Shown piece by piece: positions 23,213 to 33,966 of a stretch of 64,000 bases of DNA. How positions within the stretch are numbered: position 1 is the first letter of the stretch; every line of letters begins with the position of its first letter. A program made the translations under genes and the position numbers. The notes beneath the pieces are model-generated. The model was not told the DNA's origin. It was given only the letters and a program-made list of their open reading frames with translations, and made no database searches. The stretch is from positions 62,001 through 126,000 of the forward strand of contig JAHDVF020001237.1 of NCBI GenBank assembly GCA_022606425.2, in the 5' to 3' direction. This stretch comes from Lepidostoma basale. Lineage: Eukaryota; Arthropoda; Insecta; Trichoptera; Lepidostomatidae.

Positions 23213-23520
23213 TGTATTTCAATAGAGACAAAGATGCAAATTGGAAACAGAATATGGTGGTCGAGGCGTTTACAGGACTTATGACCTGTCATAGGTTGGG
23301 TTAAGCAATAACTTTATGTTAACAACATTCCCCATTCCTCCCTTCTTACTACCACCACGTCTGACAAATTTTTGAAAGATGTATATATGCTACTATATTA
23401 AGAACACTTCACATTTTTTAGGTCAATTTACACTAGCGCCATCTATTAAGATTGCCATATTCTGTTTCCAAAAAAAAAACAATTTACATCTTCGTCTCTT
23501 TTGAGATACAATTAATCCTT
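23213..23520. mobile_element. Foldback MITE M1, copy 3
   Basis: Left end AAGGATTAATTGTATTTC, right end the reverse complement finishing AATTAATCCTT at 23520. Its right end matches the left end of copy 2. The 60 bp to the right (23521-23585; includes ACCCGCAATGGGTAAAATCC) are also present right of copy 1. Confidence 0.85.
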
Positions 23521-23631
23521 TAAAATGATTAACCCGCAATGGGTAAAATCCAGTATTTGTCTACAAGTATTTGTATACAATAAAATAATAAAAATAATAA
23601 TAATAAAAGTTCATTTCACAATATATTAAAA

Positions 23632-23930
23632 TGTTAAATAGGTATTATAAAATAATTACAGACAAAATACAATGAATTCTAAAAAAAAATACTTTGTTTA
23701 ATGAAATTTTACAACACCTTTTATTGTATTTCACCCGGTTTCATTTCTTCCAGAAGAAAGCAGGAAGTTGCCGAAACCGGTCTAAACTAGAAAAATAAGT
23801 GAAATTAAACTTAACATTTGTTTTATTATACAGAAATTCTTTTTTATTGTAATTAAGTATTAGTACAATACATAAATAAAATTTAGCTCTAGTCGCTTTA
23901 ACTATTTTTTTATGTAACACTTTAAAACAC
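23632..23930 (+). repeat. Dispersed 0.3-kb repeat, copy 2
   Basis: Inverted relative to 18655-18950. Forward strand 23757-23807 carries CAGAAGA, a GC-rich helix, CCGAAACCGGTC, the hammerhead-like core. Confidence 0.75.
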
Positions 23931-24522
23931 ATAATTAATATTGAAATATTTCTTCAATACGCTCCGCATATAATATTTTAATAAAAAAATGTCTATATAG
24001 AAACAGGGAAGTAAAATGAATGCCAAAAATAAATTAATCATTTTGTATAATACAAAGCCCTTTAATACATACAAGACGACAAAAAATATTGACCATAAAA
24101 AACACATTTGCAATTCGTAATACACAAAGAGTTACTGTATTTTTTTAATTAATTAATTTGCAAAAAAATATTACTTACTTTTTTAAAATATCGGATTTTT
24201 AATAAATGCTTTAAAGCTTATTCGTATTTTTATTCTTTCAGGAATATTTATCCCGGTTTCATCGTTTTGCCTCGATGTTTTGATTTATGCCGGGAATAAT
24301 CTCCAACACCGAGATAGATTAATGTCCCCGGCAATAAAGGTGCAATCACTCGCATGGCTTCCGCTGGTTATCTCTGTATAATTGCCTGTAACAAGGTTAC
24401 AACGAATTTTGCAGGAAAATCATTACGCGTTCCCGTATGCGATGTGTAAAATAGAAGAACACAAAATTAGTATATATATTTATTGCCGATACGTCCGACA
24501 AACTTGCCCAATTACTCGTATA

Positions 24523-25085
24523 TTAGAAGGGTTGGTGCGGGTAACAAAGTGAATGGAGCTTTAAAAATAGGTATTGGAAACAAGAATTTATCAATGAAAG
24601 CGAAAACGGCCGTTCACAATGGAGTTCTGGTCCCAACCCTAATGTATGGAAGCGAAGCATGGAACTGGCAGAAAAAGGATGAGAGCAGAATAAATGCGGT
24701 AGAAATGAGGTCCCTAAGACGTGTGTGTGGTAGAACGATATACGACAGAATCCCAAATGCTGATATAAGAAAGGAATGTAGAGCGGAAGAAGGTATTATG
24801 AACAAAATTATAAAAGGATCGCTGCGTTGGTTCGGACATATGGAACGCATGGATGGAGAAATTATGGTTAAGAAAATATACGTCAATGATGTAAATGGGG
24901 TACGAAGTCGAGGCAGACGGATGAAAACATGACGTGACCAAATTAATCAAATTTTAAAGGTTGGTCATGTTAGAAGTCGGAGGAATCGACATGCGTGTAT
25001 GACTCGTTGTATGAATGTGGAGGAAGCTAGAGAGGTTTGCCAGGATAGAGTAGTGTGGCGGTCCATTCTCTCTGCCTATCCCTCC
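24523..25085 (+). mobile_element. LINE family A fragment, longest upstream extent
   Basis: Open from RRVGAGNKVNGALKIG through AVHNGVLVPTLMYGSEAWNW, EMRSLRRVCGRTIYDRIP and LRWFGHMERMDGE to a Trp-to-stop change after MKT, then continues as HACMTRCMNVEEAREVC and SILSAYPS. The extreme 3' end is lost. Confidence 0.85.
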
Positions 25086-25239
25086 CAATTGTTAATTTGG
25101 TTGTTTATATTATTACTAATAAACAAACCACGATCGTTTTATATATACGAGTTTATAAATACAAAGATAAATATTTCAGTGACGACAATAACATACCTAT
25201 AATGTCGTATGAACCACTTAATTTATGGTGTGACATTAG

Positions 25240-25480
25240 TAAAAACAAATTTGAACCTTCGTCGACCTTCGTGACAAAGTGGCAACAGCTATGACTTCCA
25301 CGCCGAAGGTCCCGAGTTCGATTCCCAGCGATGACCGTGTGAAAAAAAACACGCACTGTTTTTGGTCTGGTAAAATTCAAGTGCCAAAATGGCGATAGAC
25401 TAAGTAGAAATCACATGTCATGAGAATCAATCAATAGCTAAAAAGTTGTATACAGTAATTGGGTTCATATAACCTGTTGT
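25240..25480 (+). mobile_element. SINE S1, forward copy
   Basis: B box GAGTTCGATTCCC at about 25315-25327 and an A-box-like GACAAAGTGGCAAC near 25270; the body block ATCACATGTCATGAGAATCA follows. Degenerate but complete in layout. Confidence 0.65.
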
Positions 25481-25746
25481 GTACAAAAAAAACACATTTA
25501 TTTGCTACCAACCAGGATGCTACAACATTTCACTCTTCTTCATTGTTTCTACCTCTTTCTGTCGCTCACCTTACTCGCCAACTGTTTATCAGCTATTGAG
25601 GCTTTGTGGCTTCAACGAATATTTATTCTAATAATAACTCCAGTAATAATTTACGATTGAGGTGAATAAACGGATCGTATTGAAATTAAAAGGTTGTAAA
25701 TTTAACCAGTTTTATTATATGTTTTAGATAAACTTAAGGCGTTAAC

Positions 25747-25965
25747 ACTATGGAATTCCATAATGACAATTTTTTATGAATTAAAACACTGTTTTTTTTC
25801 ACTTTTGTGTTTATTTTTCTCGGCATGTTTCGAAGGCTTACACCTTCATCATCTGGAGAACGATATAAACCGATGATGAAATTGTAAGCCTTCCAAACAT
25901 GTCGAGAAAAATAAACTTAAAAGTGGAAAAAACAGTGTTTTAATTCATAAAAATTTGTCAGTTTT
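25747..25965. mobile_element. Foldback MITE M2, copy 1
   Basis: Arms of about 85 bp: left contains GAATTAAAACACTG and TTTCTCGGCATGTTTCGAAGG; right contains CCTTCCAAACATGTCGAGAA and CAGTGTTTTAATTC. Each arm carries the hammerhead-like GAAGG / CCTTCGAAAC / ATGCC or ATGTC motif on opposite strands. Relatives in introns of the polymerase gene at 45256 and 45900. Confidence 0.8.
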
Positions 25966-26644
25966 ATTATCATACAATTCTATTAAAATTCTTTAACGGT
26001 CGTGGCTAGAAATAACATATTTCTGTATACTACAGAGTGATTTCTTACTACGAAGGTAGAAAAAAACTTTCCCATAAATATCAATTCGGGCTATTTATGG
26101 TATGTTTCGGTATGGAAGTAATCCATCAACATAATTATAACAAACTGAGACAAATTTGTATGGATGATACATAGCAGCTTTTGTTTGCCTGGATAATGTA
26201 TGGCGGTGTTTTAGTTAAGTGTTGCGTGCTTTGCTTTATTCATTCTCTCCGTATATATCGCATATATTACGTATTGTGCTACTATTTCGGGAATAACTCA
26301 TATCATATAATCTAGGTCCCACACAAACGGTCGTGCTTTGCAAAGACTGACACAAACTGCAAAGAGTTTTATTATTTACGATTTCATTAAATCTATGAAA
26401 CTTATATAATATTACGTACTGACAGGTATGCGATTTCTATTAACTTTTATATTATTATCTTAGAAGATACGTAAAAATGAATGATAAGGACAACAAACAT
26501 ACAATACTCGAAATAGGCACAAGCATGCAGTATTATATTGGACTCAAACTGTACTATAAAATGAAAAACCGTATGACAAAACGATCTTTACAAAATATAT
26601 TAGACTAATACCAAACCCAAAACCCACTTCATGATTGCAGAACA

Positions 26645-26830
26645 ATTTGAAACAATATACATCATTAGCTATTATCATGATTCTTCAGACATGTGATAGG
26701 TACTCGTAACTTATCTATCGCCATTTTTTGTCATGTGAATTCAATCGAACCTCAATTTAATTCAATTGAACCTCAAATCTTTGGTGTGTTAGTCATAGTA
26801 ACTTGCCACTGGGCCACGAAGGTCATCGAG
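26645..26830 (-). mobile_element. SINE S1, degenerate copy
   Basis: Reverse strand: A-box region from GATGACCTTCGTGGCCCAGTGG, decayed B box, and the ACCTATCACATGTCTGAAGAATCATG body block. Confidence 0.65.
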
Positions 26831-26865
26831 TGTGAGAGTAAAATATAAATAAAAGCTGTGCGGAT

Positions 26866-27036
26866 AATTCGGTACTTATTTGGCAAAAGGTCCCAGATGC
26901 GAGTTAAATATACTATCAGTATTATTTTTGCACACTTTATGGGTTGACAAAACGTTAGAGGTGTACTTTGTTTTTTATATTTTTTTATGTATTTTTTTTA
27001 TAATATGTACAATTGCATTCAACCCCTATTTTTTTT

Positions 27037-27084
<48 letters not shown>

Positions 27085-27209
27085 TATGAGCATATATATA
27101 TATATATGTTGTTGTTAGCAGCAGCAGCATATATATATATATAAGTATATATAGAGTATATATATATATATATATATATATATGTTAGTTATATATATAT
27201 ATATATATG

Positions 27210-27266
<57 letters not shown>

Positions 27267-27476
27267 TATATATATATATATTTTTAAATTCTTAGTTAAT
27301 ACTGATGTATCTTTGCAGATGAACATTATGCTGCGTAAATTGACATTTGAAATAAACAATTTGGGACAAAAATAACATTTTTATAAATAATCAAATTAAA
27401 GTAAAAATCTTATTTTTGCTCTCCTGTCAAATTCATAAAAAGTAGTTGGGACCTTTTGCCAAATAGGTACCGAATT
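26866..27476. mobile_element. Inverted-repeat element filled by (TA)n
   Basis: Terminal inverted repeats of 30 bp (26866-26895 and 27447-27476) with one mismatch; inner part includes GGCAAAAGGTCCCA. The interior is mostly a long TA microsatellite (about 27041-27283). No transposase. The outermost AATT on each side could be a target duplication or part of the repeat. Confidence 0.8.
27041..27283. repeat. (TA)n microsatellite
   Basis: Nearly uninterrupted TA dinucleotides with a small GTTGTTGTTAGCAGCAGCAG interruption at about 27109-27128. Confidence 0.95.
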
Positions 27477-28201
27477 GTTTTCTGATTAAAATTATATATA
27501 ACAGCAATAAATTTACCTGTTAAACATTAATGTAAGCAAAGCATATTTTGTAATTCACGATTTTTCATTTATATTATATTATGTAATGATTGCATACACA
27601 CTGTTTAAAATGCCTTCCTAGAACGAATACCCCAGCTTGTTGGTAATGCAAACAAGTACTTATAACAAATCTGTATTTAAATTATATTCAAAAACAATAA
27701 AATAATTTTCTGTGTGTAAACACTCACAGACCCAATAAAATTTAAAACTAAATTTCATAAACCTACATTTTCTGTTTACACATTTACTCAAATACTATGA
27801 TAAATTCAACACATACCCCACCCATCTTAATTTTATCGACCCTTACGCAATAAAATCCTTAAGATCCAATACGTATTTATTATTCAGTTAGGGTTAAGGA
27901 ATCAGTTGAATAGCAATAGGCTTTTGAACACAAATAAAGTATTTTTCCTTTTTCAATATTCCGTGAAAATTCCTTGAAAGGTTTCCCCGCTAAAGATAAA
28001 TACAAACTTTTGGGCAGATTACTTGTGAATAATGAATGTGTCATGAGACATTTTTTAGGAATTATTTCTGAATCCTTGCCAGGAACTTGAATTACTCGGA
28101 TTAAGATCCGAGAAAAGTGCTGACATCATCTCTTTATAATAACTTAGGCTGGTAAAAAATAAAAACATTAATTGTTTCTTGGAATCACAAAAGTGTACAT
28201 T

Positions 28202-28243
28202 ATAAAATTTTCCAAAGTCTAAACAGACTTTGGAAAATTTTAT
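28202..28243. repeat. Perfect 19-bp hairpin
   Basis: Arms 28202-28220 and 28225-28243 are exact reverse complements separated by AAAC. Arm core: TTTTCCAAAGTCT. No surrounding repeat family recognised. Confidence 0.85.
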
Positions 28244-28327
28244 GCAAACTATTTTAGGTGTGTTGTTATAACTGGTGTAATGACAAAAGTATGAATGGTT
28301 GGTTATAGGTATTAATATTATATAATC

Positions 28328-28392
28328 AGTATGGGGGAAGCCTATGTCCAGCAGAGGACGACAACGGCTGTTAAAGAAGAGGAAGAATAATA
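28328..28392 (+). mobile_element. LINE 3' end scrap
   Basis: EAYVQQ-like ending (GGAAGCCTATGTCCAGCAG) followed by a GAA-rich tail, as at the ends of 17030 and family B. Confidence 0.55.
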
Positions 28393-29090
28393 TATAGACT
28401 ATTGTGAAAAATAATCTCAAATTTCGAAACTTCCAGATAACATGACGATGTTTCCGAGAATACGCAGAGAGAAGAGAAATGTTCTTGTCTTTGCCTTGTG
28501 ACGTAAAGATAAAAGACTGATTAAAAAAAGCGAACTGAGTCGTGGAAATATTTCCACTTTTAGGGAAAATATGAGACAGAAAAGTAATATGCTGCTGAAA
28601 ACTACATTCGAAACGTGTGAACCGTTCGCGGATACGCTCTTAGTACGGGATTATGCTGCCTATTCACACGAGATGAATAAATCACATCGTATGTGTACAG
28701 TTCGAATATTGTACATCAATCCCATCATATGTTTGTGGTTTAATAACAGTTTAACCAAATGGTAACTAATGTATGAGATAATGTAAATACAGAATAATCA
28801 AGGCACATGTTATAAAATTATATATTATATAATACATCCATATGCTGTACGAGTATGTATTATAATATATACAGTGACGTCCCTAGGGTCAACCAGTAAG
28901 GCAAGCCCGTCCGACTTTTTTGTGTTATAATATAAGTAGAGGGTCACGATAATGTATAATGTTTTTTCCAGATTAAAAGAGTTTAATCTTTCTAAATTAA
29001 TTTCGTGAATTAATTGATTTTAAATACCATTTTAGGCGCATTTAAAATCTATACAAAAACTCATGTTGCTTCATTCACACTGCTTGTATA
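28393..29090. other. Intergenic, nothing recognised
   Basis: A CAGTGACGTCCCTAGGG string near 28872 looks like one end of an old DNA transposon, but no partner end was found. Confidence 0.35.
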
Positions 29091-29094
29091 TATA

Positions 29095-29380
29095 TTTTTA
29101 ACTATTTTTCCTCATCCATTCGTTTCATATGTCCAAACCATCTAAGTGACCCTTTTTTAATTTTATTTAGGACTCATTCATCCGCCTTACATTCCTTGCT
29201 AACTTCATCATTACATATTCTATCATACATTGTTTTTCCGCACATTCTTTTTAGTGACAACATTTCTATGGCATTTATCATAATTTCATCCTTCTTCTGC
29301 CGACGTCAAGCTTTACTTCCATACATAAAGGGTGGCACTAGAATTCCATAGTCCACTGCCATCTTTGCTTCAGTCGATAT
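29095..29380 (-). mobile_element. LINE family A fragment, degenerate
   Basis: Reverse strand retains the region matching 46790-47010 (GVLVPTLMYG through FGHMER) with frameshifts and a lost 3' end. Confidence 0.6.
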
Positions 29381-29539
29381 ATTATATTTGCGGTAGTGAC
29401 TTTGAGTGCACCATATATGCAACAACAGATCGCCATTGAAATTTATTTAAAAAAAAAAACGAAATTATCTTTTTAGAAGTAACTTTTTATTTTAACAGGT
29501 ATATTATGTAGAGACATAAAAAATATACATTATTGAAGA

Positions 29540-29710
29540 TTGTTTTTGTTTCAGTAATTAATTGAAATTTCTTGGTAGAAGTTCATTGTAAGTAATGAAA
29601 ATAAATAAAGAATAAAAGTTGTTTTATAATATATTCAGTTTTAAACCACTATTTTTTGTGTTGACTGGTTTCGGCGGCTCGCTGCCATCTTCTAGTTCTA
29701 ATACCCATCT
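29540..29710 (-). repeat. Dispersed repeat with hammerhead-like core
   Basis: Reverse strand: CTAGAAGATGGC, helix, GCCGAAACCAGTC. Flanking TTGAAATTTCTTGGTAGAAG resembles the flank at 62893-62912. Confidence 0.5.
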
Positions 29711-29929
29711 ATATCAGATTTTATTTCGTCTAAATATGGAACAAATAGAGTATAATAATAGTCGAAACTTTAAAACTAGTGAAATAAAACTAAATGTACA
29801 TATTATGAAATACTGTTTGTAGTATTTTTTTTTTTCATATTGAAAAAAATACTCAAATTCATTTTTAATTAAAGATTATTTTTTTAATAGATATTTACTT
29901 AATAAAATAAAATATATCTATAATAAGGA

Positions 29930-30235
29930 ACATTTAAATAGTTCGGACACATAGAAAGAATGAATGAATAATGAATGATATAAATAGTATATGTTAACTA
30001 TGTAAATGGAACTAGGAATAGAAGAAGACCGAGAAAAATGTGGCATGATCAAGTAAATCAATAATTGAATGTCGGGCACGTGAAGAGTCGGAGAAATTGA
30101 CGTGCGTGAGTGATGACACGATATATGAATGTTGAGGAAGCAAGACAAATATGTCAATAAAGACAAATGTGACAGTCTTTTCTTTAGCTAACCCCTTTGG
30201 GGAGACGGCTTGATGGTTAATTAGTTAGTTAGTTA
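29930..30235 (+). mobile_element. LINE family A 3' end, degenerate
   Basis: TTCGGACACATAGAAAGAATGAATGA, GGAATAGAAGAAGACCGAG, and the final GGCTTGATGGTTAATTAGTTAGTTAG. Confidence 0.7.
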
Positions 30236-31020
30236 AGTAATATATTAAGACACAAGTTTCGCACATAAAGAGTATTGAAAATTCTTTACGTTGTTTTCAT
30301 GAATAAAAAAACGAATAATCATGGCATCAAAATATATTATATATTATACATAAAATATTCTACGAAATATTTTTTTTTTAGTGAGAGAGCATAAATCTTA
30401 TTTTCAAATAAATGGAAACGGTGAAAACATTTCTTATGAATGTGACACAATATTTTGGTAGTAGAGAATAAAAGGCTTAAAGGGCTCATATTCGGTAGTG
30501 TTAGATACATCAAAATACTTCCCGGAGAAGAAGTCTTTTCATCCAAAATTCAGGCAAGATTTAAGTAAGTTTGTTAAGTAAGTTTGTTAAAGAAGATTGC
30601 TTTCACGTCAACGAATTATCGGAATGTTTTTCCTTCTAAATGATAGCACAATTTAAGATGTTAGAAAAGCTCTAATTAGATTAAATAAACCAATTGTAAC
30701 ATATACAAAGAAATACTAAATATATTTTTTAGTTGTTTTTACGTGGTGATTTTCCCGAGACATGCAAGAAATTTGGTTACATCCTTTCTCTGAGTATTTA
30801 CATACTGAACCTTTTCTCTACTATAATATCATATAGCGTCTATTGATCACTCAATTGTCGCCCGTTCAAGGTGATGCGAAATAATTATTATAAGATAACT
30901 CTTAGTTTAAACGAAATTTTCCTATCACCTAAAAATGCTAATTTATAACAGAATAAAACTGCATTTTCGTAATTTTCCAGTCGATTACAACAAGAGATTT
31001 ACTCTTTACAATAAAAAAGT
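30236..31020. other. Intergenic, nothing recognised
   Basis: AT-rich; no gene or bounded repeat seen. Confidence 0.4.
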
Positions 31021-31440
31021 ATAGATGCGACAGAGTAAGCTTGCCCGGTGCTCGATGATTTTTTTTAAATATTATATAATACATACAAGTATATGGCCGA
31101 ACCATAGAAGGCTCCCTCCGCTTACCCGAAGCTGTTATAGGCGTAGCGGCGCCTTTCGTCAGCTTCGCTCATGCACTCCCTTGGCCCGTCCCCCGTCCAT
31201 GCGAGACTTATGTTAAAATAATAATAATAATATATGTATATTTTACATCCAAGGAGGACCGAGACCAAATTTAAGCTTCGCTACTCTCCCTTGATGTCCC
31301 GCCGATGCTCGATATGAATTCTTTAAAATTCACGTTAAATAATTATTGTTCACGACAGTTTTTGGTCGGATGGTTTTGGCCAAGCCGACACCGGCCCTGC
31401 ACTTAGCCGATATTGGTTACTCTAATCGGTTTTAACGGCA
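31021..31440. other. GC-richer unassigned block
   Basis: Two GC-rich patches (about 31095-31205 and 31350-31400) stand out against AT-rich surroundings. A 63-codon frame across the first has no recognisable similarity. Likely old transposon sequence. Confidence 0.35.
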
Positions 31441-31905
31441 TATTGAGATGTACCTAATATAATTACCTTCACGGCACCTATGGGAACAAAATTTATTAAG
31501 CGATGTTAAACAGGTGGCTAATATAATTTTGTAAAATGGGCTATTAGAAATTTTACAATAAGCCTTGAAAATGTATCATCTATAACGTTAAGAAAAACAG
31601 GAAGAAAACGTAGGGAAGTATACATAATTGTTATTTTATTTAATAAAATTCATAACAGTTAGTTAACTCATTTTTCGGGAACAAATATATATGTTAACAT
31701 TTTGAGTGATTTTTTTAATTCGCCAAAATCCATTTAATCCATTTTCCTCGCGGGAAAAGATTAATGACGAAAATTGGTAAATAATGAAACTAAAAAACAA
31801 TTGTAAAAAATATTTTTTAAATGTATAATATATTTAGTTAAAATTCATTAATGTTTTCTCACAGTCAATGGCCTTCTTGTGATCAATTAACACGATCGCT
31901 GCGTC

Positions 31906-31967
31906 GGACACGGCTCCCGTGTCCATTCAAAAATTGAAGCTCCACGTCGGTCACGGGAGCCGTGTTC
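31906..31967. repeat. GC-rich 16-bp inverted repeat
   Basis: Arms 31906-31921 and 31952-31967 (core CACGGCTCCCGTG) pair with one mismatch around a 30-base loop. Confidence 0.75.
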
Positions 31968-32046
31968 ATGTGGTGCTTTCGGTGTTACCAACTAAATATT
32001 CCACAGCATGTTTACAATTGTTGTTATTTAGAACTGAGATATAATA

Positions 32047-32685
32047 CAGTAGACGTCCTCTTAACCGGCCTTGACGGGACCGACCTAGGGCCAGATAACG
32101 AAAAAGCCGGTTAAAGAGAAGGTAGTGAAAAACACAAAAAAACGGAAAACTTTCACAAGGAAGAAAAAAAAACACATTTTTTTCAAAACACTAAGAAAAC
32201 ATAACTTTTATTCTGTATTAGAAACTCCCACTTTAAAAATTAACATTTCACATATTGTACAAAATATGTACAGGAAAAAGCCACACATCTCTTAAATTTT
32301 TTTTTTTAAAAGTAGGCCTACAATTTTTTATTAAATTCTGTTATTTTCTGCTGCTTCTTGTGTTGAACCGGCTTTTTAAAAGCGTAGTCACGCCATTTCT
32401 TTATGAACATACCATCTACTGCAGTAGAATTCTTCTGCTGCTGAATGTACATCGCCAACATTTATTTCTTCACTAATTCGTTGTACCGATTCACGCTTTT
32501 CAAGTCGCTCGATAGCTTGTAACTTCTGCTCCATTGACACAACAACACGCATCCTCTTAACTTCACTCATTTTCTTTTAAAAAAAACACTTTAGAACATT
32601 AAAATAGACTCTCCTAGACTTCCTAGAAGAGGCTGGTTAAATCGGTGGGACGGTTAAAGCGGCGCCGGTTAAAAGAGCGTCTACA
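32047..32685 (-). mobile_element. Tigger/pogo-like element with internal deletion
   Basis: The left end CAGTAGACGTCCTCTTAACC after a TA, and the right end (reverse complement starting GTAGACGCTCTTTTAACCGG), are inverted repeats of the Tigger type. On the reverse strand a 60-codon frame (32388-32570) begins MSEVKRMRVVVSMEQKLQAI, then RLEKRESVQRISEEINVG: the start of the CENP-B/pogo-type helix-turn-helix. It then jumps to unrelated sequence; in another frame a KKQQKITEFNKK-like C-terminus is visible. The DDE catalytic domain is absent, so it cannot mobilise itself. The right TA is not conserved. Confidence 0.75.
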
Positions 32686-32689
32686 AAGT

Positions 32690-33966
32690 TTTGTGTTTTC
32701 GAAAGCTTGGTACTTTTCAGATTCTCTGTAAAGCATGTAAATTTTTTACGCAGCCAAAGTGTTAAGCAAGTAATGGCGGAGGTGTTAAATTCGCGGCATT
32801 TCTAAATTACTTGCCTTATATACGAGTATTAATTGTTTGCTCTCGCGTGCTTTTGGCCTTAACGAATCCAGCCTGTACAACAGGAATCTGTCGGATGTAA
32901 TAACTCTGTAAATGCTACTTGACTATATTAAGCCAGATCTAATTGTATGGTAATATGTATTCGCCGAGTAATGAGGAAACGAAGAATGAAAAAGAAGAAC
33001 TACCGTACATTTAGCAAATCATTTTAATATCATCGCATGTAAATTAAGTATTTTTAATTCGGATACATCTGTAGTACCACGGTCAACGTTCAATTTGAGG
33101 GAAGTAAAGAGAAATAAATAGTTTCTCATTGATATATGGAACTGGATTTTTGTTAATTAATTAGGATTTTTCTAATAATTAAATGAAAACACGTAAGGAT
33201 ACAATATTTATATCGCGTATTTTTTATAAATTATACTCGTGTCTATTATTATTTCATGTTTTACTATCAATAGTGACCCTAAAAGTCAATTTATCGCTAC
33301 AGAATGTATAAATAAAAGATTAAACAAGAAATTCCCAAATTATTGCATAGCAATTGTCGCGTACAGATCAATTATTCGGATAAACCTGTTAAACAAAATA
33401 ACCTTAACTTTAAATTTACTTATTACACACACCGACAAGACTTGCCGTGAATCTGATAAGAACTTCGCGTTCTTAACAGGATTTTGCAAGATCCACTTGA
33501 AGTTTATAATTGCGTTCCCATTTATCTACATTCTTTGTCAACAATGGCGCATATCTCGCGGCGGAAACTTTCCGCGAAATGCATGAAAACCTTTGATGAA
33601 TGGAAATACCGGAAACCGTGAAAAGTTCTTCCGGGATCCGAGATCTGAGAACTGAAAACTGAACATTGAACCCTCGCAGCATCGTGCATCGCCGCCAACG
33701 GAGAAATGTTCCCGGAAAGATTGAAAGGAAAATGATTGTAAGTTTCCTTCAGATCCTAAATTTTATTTTAACATCCTGTCATCACACATATTTAGTATCT
33801 TATTTTTTTATAAAACGTTGGGGCTATATAATGATTAAAGTCATGTTTGCCGTAATCGATTTCCATAAATAAATGAAAACCCATTTCAAACATCCTCGTA
33901 ATATAAAATAAAGAGCTGTTATGTAAACAATTTGTTTAAGATACCTCCGGGGTCAATTAAAAAATA
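32690..33966. other. Intergenic upstream of the mariner
   Basis: AT-rich with a GC-richer patch at about 33540-33720. Forward frame 33239-33586 is unrecognised and not supported as a gene. A LINE family F end scrap is at 32960-33002. Confidence 0.4.

Noticed and set aside
24614..24950. Reverse-strand frames opposite 24523-25085
   Set aside because: Shadows of the LINE family A coding strand.
26880..27083. Forward 67-codon frame ending in Tyr-Ile repeats
   Set aside because: It runs into the TA microsatellite and begins in the terminal repeat of the element.
28872..28930. CAGTGACGTCCCTAGGG string as the end of a DNA transposon
   Set aside because: No matching inverted end was found in the window, so boundaries and family cannot be supported.
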